64,000 nt of DNA from Elephas maximus indicus (GCF_024166365.1 NC_064820.1:143860001-143924000); one strand, 5' to 3'; counted from the stretch's first letter, positions 1 to 12,599 are shown. Program-made: numbers and translations. Notes: generated by a model from the sequence alone, not told the origin.

Positions 1-351
1 GATCCTTCTTTGTTTCCACCTTTCACATTCCAGTCATCAGTAGTTATTGATGCATCTTGACTGCATGTTTGATCAGTTTCAGACTGGAGAAGTTGGGAAC
101 AATCTTTAACTTTCTCATCTTTGGAATTAGTGGTTGGTGCATAAATTTGAATAATAGTCATATTCCCTGGTTTTCTTGTAGAGGTGTAGATAACCTTTCA
201 CTGACAGCGTTGTATTTCTTGAAATGTTCTTTTTTGACAATGGACGCGATGGTGTTCTGCTTCAATTTGTCATTCCCAGCATAGTAGACCATATGATTGT
301 TTGATTCAGAATGGCCAATATGAGTCCATTTCAGCTCATTAACGTCTAGGA

Positions 352-566
352 AGGAGCCCTGGTGGTGCAGAGGTTAAAGCATGCAGCCGCTAACCAAAAG
401 GTTGGCAGTTTGGGCCCACTACCGCTCCATGGGAAAAAGATACGGTAGTTTGCTTCAGTAAAGATTACAGCCTTGGAAACTCTGGGGCAGCTCTACTTTG
501 TCCTATGGGGGGGGGGGCGGTCACTGTAAGTTGGAACTGACTCAACAGTAACTGTTTTTGTTTTTT
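352..566 (+). mobile_element. Afrotherian tRNA-derived SINE (long subtype)
   Basis: It has the SINE head 'agccctggtggtgcagaggtt', a B-box-like segment, and the extra block 'gcttcagtaaagattacagcc' that marks the longer subtype. A similar target sequence (about 'ttaa(c/t)g(t/c)ctagga') lies on both sides, near 339-351 and 565-577, so it is a retroposed copy inside the RTE LINE. Confidence 0.85.
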
Positions 567-912
567 AATGCCTAGGATATCAATCCTCAAACATTCCATT
601 TTTGACAACTTCAAATCTTCCTAGATTCATACTTTTTACATTTCAGATTCCAGTTACTAATGAATGTTTGCAGCTGTTCTTATTTTGAGCCATGACACAT
701 CAGCAAATGAAGGTCCTCATGTCATTAAGGTCAGCTCTACCTTGAGGAGGCAGCTGTTCCCCAGTCGTCTTTTGAGTGCCTTCCAACCTGAGGGCCTCAT
801 CTTCTAGCACTGTATCAGACAGTGTTCTGCTGCTATCTGTAAGGTTTTCACTGGCTCATTTTTTTCGAAAGTAGATTACCAGGTCCTTTTTCCCTAGTCT
901 GTCTTAGTCTGG

Positions 913-1078
913 AAGCCCTGATGGTATAGTGGTTAAGTGCTACGGCTGCTAACCCAAAGGTTGGCAGTTCAAATCCACCAGTCACTCCTTGGAAACTATG
1001 GGGCAGTTCTTCTCTGTCCTGTAGGGTCGCTATGACTCGTAATCAACTCAACGGCAAGGGGTTTGGTTTTTCGGTTTG
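913..1078 (+). mobile_element. Afrotherian tRNA-derived SINE with perfect target duplication
   Basis: A full-length copy of the short subtype ends in a 'ggtttggtttttcggttt' tail. The 12-bp sequence gtcttagtctgg occurs at 901-912 and again at 1079-1090, a perfect target-site duplication. It interrupts the RTE LINE, whose sequence resumes afterwards. Confidence 0.92.
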
Positions 1079-1599
1079 GTCTTAGTCTGGAAGCTCCACT
1101 GAAACCTGTCCACCATGGGTGACCTTGCTGGTATTCAAAATACCGGTTGCATAACTTCTAGCATCACAGCAACATGCAAGCCCCCACAGTGTAACAAACT
1201 GACAGACAAATGGTGGGAAAGAGCTTTAGAACAACTAAAATCACTGGAGAGACATCAACATAAGGACTGGTGATTAAAAAAAAAAATCATTATTCATTAA
1301 AACTAAAATACTTTTCTCTCCCCCAGTTCAAGCATTTAACACAAGACTGCATTTTAGAAATTTTACTCACATGATTAATTTCATAAGCCAAGGGTACCTA
1401 ACTAAATCTGCTCTAAAAGTCACAGACCACAATATAGACCTTTTTCTTCAAAGGGATTGGTGATGATAACCTATATTTGTGTAGAGGTTTATGTATGTAT
1501 ACATTTATGTATTTATCTCTTTTAAACTAGCTGAATTGCTTTTTTTTTTTTTTTAATTAAGGTCCCTTCCAGTTACTAACTGCTATTACAAAATCACCT

Positions 1600-1985
1600 T
1601 GAGTTCCCGTAATTCTTTATCTACTCACTCTCCCCGTCAGCATTCACATCATAGTACTTTGTGCTTTTGCCCTCCGTAATCACTGGTCTCTTTGCCTGGT
1701 TAAATCCTGCTTATCCCTCCAGTCTTGGCTCCAGCATCTCTTCCAGAAAGCCCTCCTAAACCTGTTCGCTACGCTAGACTAACAGCATGTCTCTATGCCA
1801 CGTACCTTGTTAGATACATTTTCCCCCTTCATATTCCTTATCTGTTCATGCATGTCTCCCTCTTCAGTAGATAATAAGGTCACTGAGGAAAAAGATCGTA
1901 TTAATCTTCATAGCCCCACACTCTGTGCAGTTACCAGACCATAACATATAGACACTCAGTGAGTGTTTGCTGAATTAAACTGAAC
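1600..1985 (+). repeat. L2 LINE 3' part
   Basis: It carries the L2-type 3' order: 'cttccagaaagccctcct', then an ending like 'gacactcagtgagtgtttgctgaatt'. It is diverged and non-coding, in ATG12 intron 2. Confidence 0.6.
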
Positions 1986-2243
1986 AGTCATCCAGAGTCC
2001 TTCCCCTAATTTAAAATGTATTCAAAGAGGAAAAAGTGTTCACTTCCAGGAGCTAAGCACAAATTTTATTTATATATATATGTTATATGTATATATGTGT
2101 CATGGAATTCACGTTAAAATGCACCCGATTTCATTATATTTCTGAATATTTTTGTGTTAGAAGCTTACTCAGCCTTAACTATGAACCAGGCACAATTGAT
2201 ATTTAAGCATAAGCTATTTTAAAATAATAAAAAAATAATTTCT

Positions 2244-2397
2244 AGTATCTACTGAGTGGTTAAGAGCTATAGCTGCTAACCAAAAGGTTGGCAGTTCGAA
2301 TCCACCAGGCGCTCTTTGGAAACTCTGCAGGACAGTTCTACTTTGTCCATTAGGGTTGCTATGAGTCGGAATCGACTCGACGGCAGCGGTGGGTTAT
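2244..2397 (+). mobile_element. Afrotherian tRNA-derived SINE (short subtype, head truncated)
   Basis: 'gagtggttaagagctatag' to 'gtcggaatcgactcgacggc' is a near-complete copy lacking the first bases. It lies in ATG12 intron 2. No clear target duplication was found. Confidence 0.88.
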
Positions 2398-2419
2398 TGA
2401 GTGCGTATCACTCTGAACC

Positions 2420-2815
2420 AGAAACTGATAGTTGACAGATTTTATCTCATTTTATCCTTCCTAACCAGCCCCAAGAGGCATAAAACTACAACTCATTATT
2501 GTCGAGTCGAATTTTGACTCATAGCGACCCTATAGGGCAGAGTAGAACTGCCCCATAGGATTTCCAAAGCTGTAAATCTTTACAGAAGCAGACTGCCACA
2601 TCATTCTCGTGGTGAGCAGCTGGTGGGTTTGAGCTGCTGACCTTTCGGTTAGCAGCCAAATGCTTAACCACTGCATCACCAGGCCTCCTTCCCAAGAGGC
2701 ATAGGTACCGTTATTTTCCGTGTCTTACATATAAGGAAACAACTGAGAAAAGTTATTTGTATTTAGAGCCAGTATTCAAACCCAGATCTTTCTTAATAGA
2801 GCCTGTATTCTTAAT
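2420..2815 (+). repeat. MIR SINE split by a younger SINE
   Basis: MIR-like text ('ttatctcattttatccttc', then a block around 'ataaggaaacaactgag') is interrupted by the SINE at 2483-2690. The two halves join across the 13-bp duplication at 2470-2482 and 2691-2703. Confidence 0.6.
2483..2690 (-). mobile_element. Afrotherian tRNA-derived SINE (long subtype), target duplication 13 bp
   Basis: This is an antisense copy from the tail ('gtcgagtcgaattttgactc') to the head ('ccactgcatcaccaggcctcc'). The 13-bp sequence cccaagaggcata lies at 2470-2482 and 2691-2703, giving exact boundaries. Confidence 0.93.
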
Positions 2816-3741
2816 CATCACACTGTGTTGCTTACGGGAAAATGTAAGCAATGTTTATTCTTGTTACTGTTGGTGATCAAAATAGTATCTGTCAACCAAC
2901 TCTTCTGATAAGAGTTGTTTTTTAAAAAGACTGTGTTATGCCCTGGAAATTTTAGTCCTAGAATTTGAATATGGACATTAAAATGAAAATTGAATGTTAC
3001 CTGAAAATAAAGTTTTTGAAAAAGAAAATTATCAAAAGCCACTTTGATAGTGTGATCTTGTCTCAACATCTTCATGTATTTTTTGTAATTACTAGAAATA
3101 TTTTTGTAAAAACAGACTCAACTGAAACATTGAACAGTGGACCGTGTAAAGAACAGGGTTGTTGTAAGGACATTTGGTTTTAATTATGTTACCTTTTTTC
3201 TGCTTCATTTGGCCGCAAGTGACCATAGTAGTGACACCCAGCCTGAAGTCCAATGTCTTTGAGAATTTTCAAAGGTCAGAAATGTCAAAAACAACCATAT
3301 GTTATACGGTACCCAAGATAAATGTATAGATATATATGTAAATACTGGATTTCTGGAATATTGGCTGTGTGGAATTTTGTTAGCAGAAACTCTGTCTTTA
3401 ATTATGGGTAAATGGAAAAATATGTTTAATAATATTATGCTTCGAATAATCCTTTGAAAGCTATTTTAAAAAAATTTTTGAGTTTCTTAGTCATAGAAAG
3501 TTGGGAACCACTGTTTTAGGAATAAAAATTGTTAGTTTTGTTCCTTCAGAGGAAAGATGTGATTTGCATAAAGATATCATTAACTAATTTATGAGAATTA
3601 GAAAGCGTTTAGGGAAGTTTTCTTCAATTCTGAAGACAAAGAATTTGAAGTAGCTGGCTGATTGGAACTCGGAAAAAAATACAGTTTAATCAGGATGCCA
3701 TTAGAAATGACTCTCCCTAATTTTTTTTTTCTTTGTTATAG
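2816..3741 (+). other. Rest of ATG12 intron 2 upstream of exon 3
   Basis: About 925 bases of AT-rich sequence with no repeat or gene I can name. A T-rich polypyrimidine tract (about 3720-3735) precedes the acceptor AG at 3740-3741. Confidence 0.5.
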
Positions 3742-4545
<804 letters not shown>

Positions 4546-5625
4546 ACCACAAAGAGAAACAACTTGCTACTTAAAATTACTCTTCACAAAGGAAACAGCT
4601 CTGAAAAGCTTTGGTACTTGTGGCAAGAGACTTAAGGATAACGATCTACTGTCAGCATGTATCTACTGTGACCAATGTTTGTGCAAGAAAACGTCTATGA
4701 AGTGGGTTGTGAAAAATGCAACTTGTATTAATATGCAAATCATTGTAAAAGATTAGACAATATCCATTGCTACTGCAATCAGTAATCCAGATCTGCCTCC
4801 AAGGTATTGAAAAGGAGATTAAGACAGCTTCTTCATTACGGTTCTCAAACTGATGAAAATTGTTTACTTGTAGTATTAGCACTGTGTTGTTTTTTTTTTT
4901 CAGTGTAAAAGCTTTATTTACTAAAGGGTTTTTTTTTTAACCTATTCAGGGAAGTTCAGTTTGTTTGAGATATGGGATATGCCTTTTCACATTTACATTT
5001 ATATCTACTATGTTACCGTCTTGTAAAACAAAGTAGCATTCACCGGCTAGCTTTATTCCTTACAGAGACAGGAGGAGGGCAGCCCAGGTGGCAGAAAGGG
5101 TTGGGCAGCTAGGTTTAACTTCTTTGCCAGCAGTAATGGGGAAAAAGCTATTCCTGCTAATTTCTAGTAAACAACTAGCCAGGAGAGCAGGATCTTGGCA
5201 AATTGGAAGACCCCCTTAGAGAATATGTATAGTTTAAAATGAAGTATTTTATTGGGAAACAGAATTTTACAAACTCTGGACAATGAATCTTGAGCTCTTT
5301 TCAGCCCTATCATGTAATGATTCTTGAATCTCAACGATATTACTAGTTTTACCTAATTACTCGCGTAATCCTGACATCTTTTGAGTTTTTCATAATGCAT
5401 TTTCCAACTTGAAAGCCCTCAAAGAATAACTGAAACATAGCCTTAAATTTTCTGTGTATTTAATGCCATTACTGAAAGTCAAAGTACCATTTTACTGATA
5501 CTATTAGGTAATTCATTAAGTGATAAAAGACTTATTCCTTCATTCTGTATTATGTAATGTGGTGTTAAAATCCCATTCAGCTAAATAACAGATTTGCTAA
5601 TAAAATAAACGATATCACCCATGAC
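4546..5625 (+). other. ATG12: ATG12 3' UTR (end uncertain)
   Basis: AT-rich sequence follows the stop. Two overlapping AATAAA hexamers at 5599-5604 and 5604-5609 are the best candidate poly(A) signal, with cleavage near 5625. The next stretch is L1 3' UTR (from 5825). The true end could be earlier or later; transcript data would settle it. Confidence 0.45.
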
Positions 5626-5824
5626 TACAGGGCTCCTTTAAAAAATCATCTGTGTATACTGGGGAAGCCAGCACAGCTTGTACAAGGCAAGCTCATGGAA
5701 GCTCCATAGACACATCCAAACTTCCTGAGGGACAGAATTGCTGGGCTGAGGGCTGTGGCAACCATCTAGCTCAATTAGCATAACATAGTTTGTAGAGAAA
5801 TATTCTGTATTCTACTTTGGTGAG

Positions 5825-6446
5825 TAGCATCCGGAATCTTAAAAGCCTGTTAGTGGCCATCTAAGATACTCCACTGGTTCACCCCTTCAAGAGCAAGGGA
5901 GAAAGATGAAAACTAAAGATACAAAGGAAAGATTAGTCCAGAGGACTAATGGAACATCTACCATGGCCTCCACCAGACTCAGTCCAGTAGAACCAGATGG
6001 TGCCTGGCTACCACCAGCGATTGCTCTGACAGGGATCGCAATAGAGGGTCCCAGACAGAGCTGGAGAAAAATGTAGAACAAAATTCTAACTCACGAAAAA
6101 GACCAGATGTACTGACCTCACAAGGACTGGAGGAACCCCAAGAGTATGGCCCCCCAGACGCCCTTTTAGCTCAGTAATGAAGTCACTCCCGAGGTTCAAC
6201 CTTCAGCCAAAGATTAGGCCCATAAAGAAAAAAAAAAAGAAGAGGCTAAAGGGGCACACCACTCCAAGGGCAAGGACTAGAAGACAGGAGGGGAAAGGAA
6301 AGCTGGTAATAGGGAACCCAAGGTTGAGAGGGGAGAGTTGTTGACAAGTGGGGTTGTTAACCAGTGTTATAAAACAATATGTGTACTAACTGTTTAATAA
6401 GAAACTAGTTCTGTAAACCTTCATCAAAAGTACAATTTAAAAAAAA
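5825..6446 (+). mobile_element. L1 3' UTR fragment, copy 1
   Basis: It runs from 'agtagcatccggaatctta' through 'ccagtagaaccagatggtgcc' to the end 'gtaaaccttcatcaaaagt' plus an A-rich tail. The same order of blocks occurs in the younger L1 at 59210-59890, so this is an older L1 3' end. Confidence 0.75.
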
Positions 6447-7090
6447 GCTTGTGAGCAGTCATCTAAGATGCATCAATTGGTTCCAATTCACCTAGAGCAA
6501 AGGAGAATGAATAACACCAAAGACACAAGGAAAATATTAGCCCAAGAGACAAAAGGGCCACATAAACCAAAGACTCCATTAGCCTGAGACCAGAAGAACT
6601 AGATGGTACTTGGCTACTACCAGTGACTACCCTCACAGGGAATACAACAGAGGGTCCCTAACAGAGCACAAGAAAAGTGTGGTGCAGAACTCAGTCATGT
6701 AAAAAGACCAAACTTAATGGTGAGACTAGATGAACCCCCCGAAGACATGACCCCCAGACTCTGTTAACCCAGAACTAAAACCACTCCTGAAGCCAATTCT
6801 TCAAAGCTTTGACTGGGCTATAAAACAGAATAATACACATGAAGAGTGTGCTGCTTAGTTCAAGTAGGTACACAAGACTAAATGGGCAGCTCCCATCTGA
6901 AGGCGGAATAAGAAGGCAGAAAGGGATAGGAGCTGGCTGAATAGACAAGAGAAACCCAGAGTGGAAAGGAGGAGTGTGCTGTCACGTTATAGGGATTGCA
7001 ACTAGGGTTGCATAACAATATGTGTATAAATTTTTGTATTGAATAATGAGCTGTAAACTTTCACCTAAAGCACAATAAAAAATTAAATGA
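6447..7090 (+). mobile_element. L1 3' UTR fragment, copy 2
   Basis: It repeats the block order of the preceding copy, starting again near 'gtcatctaagatgcatcaa' and ending 'actttcacctaaagcacaat' with an A-rich end. Two L1 3' ends therefore lie head to tail. Confidence 0.75.
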
Positions 7091-7109
7091 AGCACACATT
7101 AAAAAATAT

Positions 7110-7335
7110 ATATATATGAGACCAAATGGTCAACATTTACCCTGAAGCAAAGATGATAAGGGGAGTGCAGGGAAGCTAGATTAATGGAAACAGAAATAAT
7201 GAGAATGTTGACACATTGTGAAAAATGTAACCAATGTCACTGAACAGTATGTGTTGAAATTGTTAAATGGAAACCTAATTTGCTGTGTAAACTTTCACCA
7301 AAAACACAATAAAGTATTGTAATCAAAATAAATTG
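7110..7335 (+). mobile_element. L1 3' terminal fragment, copy 3
   Basis: It contains 'gttaaatggaaacctaattt', then 'ctttcaccaaaaacacaat' and 'aaagta'. The same end reappears at 60705-60795. It is short and non-coding. Confidence 0.65.
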
Positions 7336-8289
7336 AATAGAATATCCAAATAGGATCTGAGATGTGTACTAGAAGCACAAGTGTTTATTTTCAAAGGTAA
7401 TAGTGGACATGTGATTTTATCAGACTACACTTAAAAAAAAAATGCCCCTTAAATCCCAGAATGCACTTTATGGTTAGTAATCTGCCATATATTAGCGTTA
7501 GGAGAAGCTAAGGAACAACTGGACTTATACAGTGTTGAAATCACTGTTCATTTCTTACTTTCCACCCACTGATGTGAATTCTTGAGTCCCCTTATACCAG
7601 TGTCCCTGTGTAATGAATTAACAAAACTGCTAATTAGCACTGGAATAATACTGACAGATTGGATTTTGCAAACACAGCTAGGTAAGAAATGTGTGTATAT
7701 GCTGAATGGTGGAAAAGCAAGTATTTTGGAGTCAAGTTGGATATGGAAAAGATCTGTTTTCTAGCTTTGTCCATATAGATGCATACTTAAGGTACATATT
7801 AACAATAAAAATACATTGAATTTATGTATTTTCTAGGATTATGGATGATAGCTTACTACTTTAGCAATCAAAAATATCTGAGTTTGAATTTGTAACATCA
7901 ACTTTTTTTAATCTAAGTAATTTCTTAGTTTAATTCTAAAGTTAGCTAAATTTGTATGCCTTGTTTTCTTCCCTAATAGCCTTTTAGAATATATAGGGAT
8001 TTGTACTTTTTCAAACTATATTTACATTATCTCTTGATCTTACCCCCCAAAAAAACTAATTGTTCTGCATTAACTTTGCAACATTTATTTGTAAGCTTGG
8101 ATCCCGTAAGTTATTGAGTGACTAGAACCCAAACAGTTTAGTCACAAATATTTTTATATGCATCTGGTTTAAATTGCCTTAATTTTCATTAAATTTGGAG
8201 AGGAAAAAGGCTGAACCCTCATATTTTAAATTTTCCATGTTTATGAGAAAATAAATATCAATAAGGTCATGGCTTTATCTTAGGGTACA
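7336..8289. other. Unannotated AT-rich intergenic stretch
   Basis: Between ATG12 and CDO1. No gene, RNA or repeat is recognised here. Confidence 0.4.
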
Positions 8290-8705
8290 AGGGTGACCCA
8301 GTCTACAAAACATATGTGGTACGAGAATATTGTGCTCCCATCTTTAAAGGTACCTATACCGAGTTTTATACCGAGTACTTCATAATGAGTTCCCCGTATT
8401 TGGGGCATAAGATGTTTACCTTATATGGGGGCTTCGAAATTATAAAAATTAACATTCACCAGTTTGTTTTGCCAAAAAGAAAAGCAAACTGGTGTTCCCT
8501 CCTTTTGACGCCACTGGGAGATTGAATCCATGAAGGCTCCTACCCATGTGCTCCCAGGAACCCTTGTTCCAGCCCCACCCCTAACCACAATAAAAACCAG
8601 ACCAGTCTCCTTCCTCTTAAGCCATTTCAGACCTTGAGAACCCAGACACTGTTAGCCCAGAGACCTCAGTCATGAGAGTAGTAAACCTTTTCATATGCTC
8701 TTAAA
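8290..8705 (+). repeat. LTR-like sequence (unclassified)
   Basis: The second half reads like the R/U5 part of a retroviral LTR: 'cacaataaaaaccagaccag' (poly(A) signal context at about 8587), then 'agccatttcagacc' and 'agtagtaaaccttttcat'. An inverted repeat, accagtttg (8458-8466) and caaactggt (8485-8493), lies upstream. No flanking duplication or second LTR was found, so the assignment is tentative. Confidence 0.35.
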
Positions 8706-8776
8706 AAAGATAATGTTTACTCTGCAGTCAGATTGGATATTTAGTTGGAATTTATAATTTTATAGAGGTTTTAATC

Positions 8777-9112
8777 CTCAAAACTGAAACCACTGCCGTC
8801 AAGTCGATTCTGACTCACAGTGACCCTAGAGGACCGAGTAGAACTGCCCTCAGCGGGTTTCCAAGGCTCTAAATCTTCACAGAAGCAGATGCCGCATCAT
8901 TCTGCAGGGTGGCTGGTGGGTGCAAACCACTGCCGTCAAGTCGATTCTGACTCACATTGACCCTAGAGGACCGAGTAGAACTGCCCTCAGCGGGTTTCCA
9001 AGGCTCTAAGTCTTCACAGAAGCACATGCCGCCTCATTCTCCTGCAGGGCGGCTGGTGGGTTCAAACCACTGCCGTCTGGGTCAGCAGCTGAGTGCTTCA
9101 ACCACCAGGGCT
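8777..9112 (-). mobile_element. Afrotherian SINE with internal tandem duplication
   Basis: An antisense long-subtype SINE whose tail-side half is present twice: unit 1 at 8787-8923 and unit 2 at 8924-9063. A third start, aaaccactgccgtc, is at 9064-9077. The head end ('caaccaccagggcttct') follows once. Confidence 0.85.
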
Positions 9113-9194
9113 TCTGGAACTCTGAAGGGCCCTTAAGTATCTAATCGAATTAGGAAACTGAGAGAGAAACGCAGGATATGCCTCAGGTTCTTTG

Positions 9195-9320
9195 TTAGTT
9201 CTGTGACCTTTCAGAAGCAGACCACCAGGCTTTTCTTCCAAGGTTCCTCTGAGTGGATTTGAACCACCAATCTTCAGGCTAGTAGCCAAGCGCTTAACCC
9301 TTTGTGCCACCCAGGGTCTC
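9195..9320 (-). mobile_element. Afrotherian SINE, tail-truncated
   Basis: The antisense head 'gcttaaccctttgtgccaccc' and middle 'tgacctttcagaagcagacc' belong to the AfroSINE variant with the 'cttccaaggttcctct' block. The tail half is missing. Confidence 0.75.
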
Positions 9321-9329
9321 TTGCCTTGG

Positions 9330-9961
9330 TCAAACTGCCATTATCTTTCACCTGAATTTTAATAGCCACCGAATTGGCTTCCCTGTATTTGCTCTTGCCC
9401 CACAATAGCCTATTCTCAGTGCAGCAACCAGAGTGATTCATTTAAAACAGAAATCAAATTATGTCTCCTCTAGCCAAAATTCTCCAATGACTTCCCAGCT
9501 CAGTAAAAGCTGACATCCTTACTTGGGCCTGCAAGAGCCTCTGTAATCTGCAGACCCCACCTCTTCCTTACCCTACCACCCACTGGTATGTTCATCTGTG
9601 CTGTTGCTCAACATAAAGCTTGCTCCCATCTGAAGGCTTTTGCACTTATGTTTCCTCTACCTGGAAACTTCACCAGATAACTACAAACTCACTAACTTCC
9701 TTCAGTCTCTGCTCAAATATCACTTTTTCAAGAAAGTGTCCCCCTGAACTCCCTCTAAAATCTGTCCACCCTCTACCCTCATTCCCCTGCTTTAATTTTG
9801 TCCATTGCATTGTGTATACAGTATCTGTGTATCCAGTTCTCCATGTATACTGTACAGTATTTGTAAGTATGTCCCCCTCCATTAGAATGTATGCCCTGTG
9901 AGGGCAATGACTTAGTTTTATTCACTGTGATAACCCACCACTCAGAACAGTGCTGGGTATA
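9330..9961 (+). repeat. L2 LINE 3' part
   Basis: It has L2 3' landmarks in order: 'tctgaaggcttttgcactta', 'tctacctggaaacttc', 'ctgtgagggcaatgactt', 'cagaacagtgctgggtat'. Its very end is cut by the SINE at 9962. Confidence 0.75.
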
Positions 9962-10112
9962 TACAAACAACCTACTGCCATCGAGTGGATTCCGACTCAT
10001 AGCGACCCTATAGGACAGAGTAGAACTACCCCCATGGGGTTTCCAAGGAGCAGCTGGTTAACCTTACGGTTAGGAGCCGAGCTCTTAATCATTGCACCAC
10101 CCGAGTCTCGCA
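9962..10112 (-). mobile_element. Afrotherian SINE (short subtype)
   Basis: Antisense copy from 'tgccatcgagtggattcc' to 'attgcaccacccgagtctc', inserted at the end of the L2. Confidence 0.88.
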
Positions 10113-11504
10113 CAAAAAAAAATATAGTACTTGCTTTTAAAAATGTGTTGGATGGATGAAGATCTCCAGACCTCTAGTAATTCTAGTTCCTTTCTCTGGG
10201 TATCTATACCATGTCAATGACTGTCTTAAAATGTGACAATCATTGCCCCCAGGCAATGCAGAATACAGTAAACCTACTACCACTCTAGATTTAGCCATTC
10301 TGCATATGTCAATAGGGTCTGTAATGTCAGTAACTTTATTTTTGGCTTGGCAGTTAAGAGTCAGGAAACAGTGTGCAACTCTTTTGGGAAGAATTCAGGC
10401 ATCTTTTTCCACAGAAACTGAAAAAGCCTGAGAGAAACAATACTTGGCTGGATTTGAACTCAGAATGCCAGGATCCCTGTAGAAAAAAATCGAATTGCTC
10501 TAGGCAATTAGTACTATGCCTTCCCCAACTTCACCATTCATGCATACACTCAAATATTTCTTGAGCACCTACCCTGTATAAGGCGCTGTGTGCTGGGCAT
10601 TGAGAGCAATATAAAGTATGTGGAGGCTGTCCTTAAGGTGTTCAATGTCAGGATGATCTGCGTAAGTAACTTCAATACAGGCTGAGAAATGGTAAGTGCC
10701 ATAGGAAAGATAATTGCCCCAGTTGTTTAGGAGGAGGGAAAATACCCATCTGAGTGGAAAGCATTTGAGCTGACGCTTGGGGTGGGATTTGGATATACTG
10801 AAATGGCTTTCTAGAATCTAGGTAGAAAGAAAAGCTTATGCAAAAGAATGCATTTGTAAAGCATAAGAAATAGTAACTAGTTTAATTTTGCTGGAGGATA
10901 TATTTATGAAGAATAGTAAACGGTGAAAGATCAGAAAGGTAGTTGAGAGCCAAAATGTGGAGAATTTTAAATGCCAGACTGACAAACCTATTGTGCAGAC
11001 GAGTTAGAATCACTAAAAGATTCTGACCAGGAGAGAACATCATCAGATCTGTGCCTAACAGCTGTGAATAAAGAATTCACGTGGGGAAAAGTTGGCACCA
11101 GGAAATCCAGTGTCTGTGGCCAGTCCAGTAAGCCAGCCAAAAAGAGGTTTGAACTAGTAGAGTAGCGATAGGAATAGAAAGGAGGGAAAACAGAAGAGAT
11201 CATGGAGATTCAAAAACTTGGCCCTTGGTGAAAAGAGCTCAGGAGGAAATGAAACAAGAAGGAGAGGAGGCAGTACTGCATGAGGTATTTGAGCCTGGGT
11301 GATTTGTGGCTGAAACAGAACCTCCAAAAGTAGAAAAGCATGCTTGAAAGGAGTTTCAAACATACGGCATTCAAGGTGCCAAAAGGCAGCCAATAAAGAT
11401 AGCACTTGGCAGAACTAGTAAAGAAGGAGACACAGGAGGAGAGGAGCCAGAAAAAGTAGAAAAATAATTGTCAGTGAGAAAAATTTAAAGGGAAGGGGAA
11501 TCTA
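10113..11504. other. Intergenic stretch, no gene recognised
   Basis: 10540-11450 resembles a very old, diverged interspersed repeat ('atttcttgagcacctaccctg' near 10557, 'agaattttaaatgccagact' near 10960), but the family is not clear. Confidence 0.35.
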
Positions 11505-11889
11505 CAATTAGGATTTAATTGTGCCCCCCAAAAATGTGTATTAGAATCCAAACCCCTATACAAATGAATATGATCCCATTTGGGAATAAAATTTTCTTTG
11601 TTATGTTAATGAGGCCATATTAGTGTAGGCTGTATCTTAAATCTAATGATTTGAGATATTCAAAGAGCCAATTAGACAGAGAGAAAAGCAACTACAAATG
11701 GGGGAAGATAGATGCTGGGGCTAGAGAAGCTGAGACAAGAATTTTCCCCCAGAGCAGACAAATAGCCTTCCCCTGAAGCTGGTGCTCTGAATTCATACTT
11801 CTGACCTCTAAACTGTGAAAAAAAAAATCCTGTTCTCTAAAGCCACCCACTTGTGGTATTTGTTAAAACAGCACTAAGAAACTAAGACA
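11505..11889 (+). mobile_element. MaLR/MLT1-type solo LTR
   Basis: 'ggatttaattgtgcccccc' starts it and 'cagcactaagaaactaagaca' ends it. The internal text ('cttcccctgaagctggtgc', 'agccacccacttgtggtatt') matches the LTRs at 48190-50080. No internal region follows. Confidence 0.6.
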
Positions 11890-12165
11890 TCCATTGTGTT
11901 AAATGCAGAGAAGATGAATTAAGTTTGCATTTGTTTGATTTTTGTTGTTCATTCCAAATAATCACAAGGAACTTTAGAGTACCTGAATTAAAGTAAATCA
12001 GAGACCCAACAGAAAACACAAGAATATAAAATAATTCTGAGTAAACAATGACTTGTGTATAAATTACTCTTTACCAAAATACTTTGTTAATTAACCACCT
12101 CTCCCTGAAACACACACCACAAAAGGTTGACTGCTGGAGTGCTTTCTACCTCTAGACCTTTTTGA

Positions 12166-12343
12166 AGGAGCCTTGGTGGCACAGTAGTTAAAGTGCTTGG
12201 CTGCTAACTCAAGGGTTGGTGATTTGAACCCATCAGCTGCCCCTTGGAAGAAAGATCCATAAGGATTTACAGACTTTGAAACCCTATGAAGCAGTTCTAC
12301 TCTGTCCAACGCTATGAGTTGGAATCTACTTGATGGCAATGCA
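12166..12343 (+). mobile_element. Afrotherian SINE, first of two serial insertions
   Basis: Long-subtype copy, 'aggagccttggtggcacag' to 'tggaatctacttgatggca'. Flanks are agacctttttga (12154-12165) and agtcctttttga (12346-12357), one mismatch in 12. Confidence 0.88.
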
Positions 12344-12357
12344 TTAGTCCTTTTTGA

Positions 12358-12599
12358 GAAAAGAAGCCCTGGTGGCACAGTGGTTAAGCGCTCAGCTGTT
12401 CAGTGGTTAAGTGCTTTAAGTGCTCAGTTAAGTGGTTAAAGGGCCGCAGTTGGAACCCACCTGCCACCCCATGGGAGAAAGATGTGGCAGTCTGCTTCTG
12501 TAAAGTTTTACAGCCTTGGAAATCATATAGGCCAGTTCTATCCTGTCCTATAGGGTCACTCGGTTGGAATCGACTCGAGGGGAATGGGTTTGGTTTGGT
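12358..12599 (+). mobile_element. Afrotherian SINE with multiplied A-box region
   Basis: It is flanked by the 14-bp duplication ttagtcctttttga at 12344-12357 and 12600-12613, perfect. The head holds three versions of the 'agtggttaa' A-box segment (about 12379-12440), where other copies have one. Confidence 0.9.

Larger units (their letters stand above)
1..1215 (-). mobile_element. RTE (BovB-like) LINE 5' part with endonuclease remnant, inside ATG12 intron 2
   Basis: Read on the minus strand, about 580 down to 1 encodes a decayed apurinic-type endonuclease of an RTE-class LINE. Recognisable pieces are 'NELKWTHIGHSES' and, after a frame break, 'MTIIQIYAPTTNS', which match the ELKWTGMG and IQVYAPT blocks of BovB. 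The part from 1215 to about 580 is the element's 5' region. Two younger SINEs (352-566 and 913-1078) are inserted in it. Frameshifts and stops show it is dead. The order of blocks along the minus strand is what RTE would predict, so orientation is secure; the subfamily is not. Confidence 0.75.
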
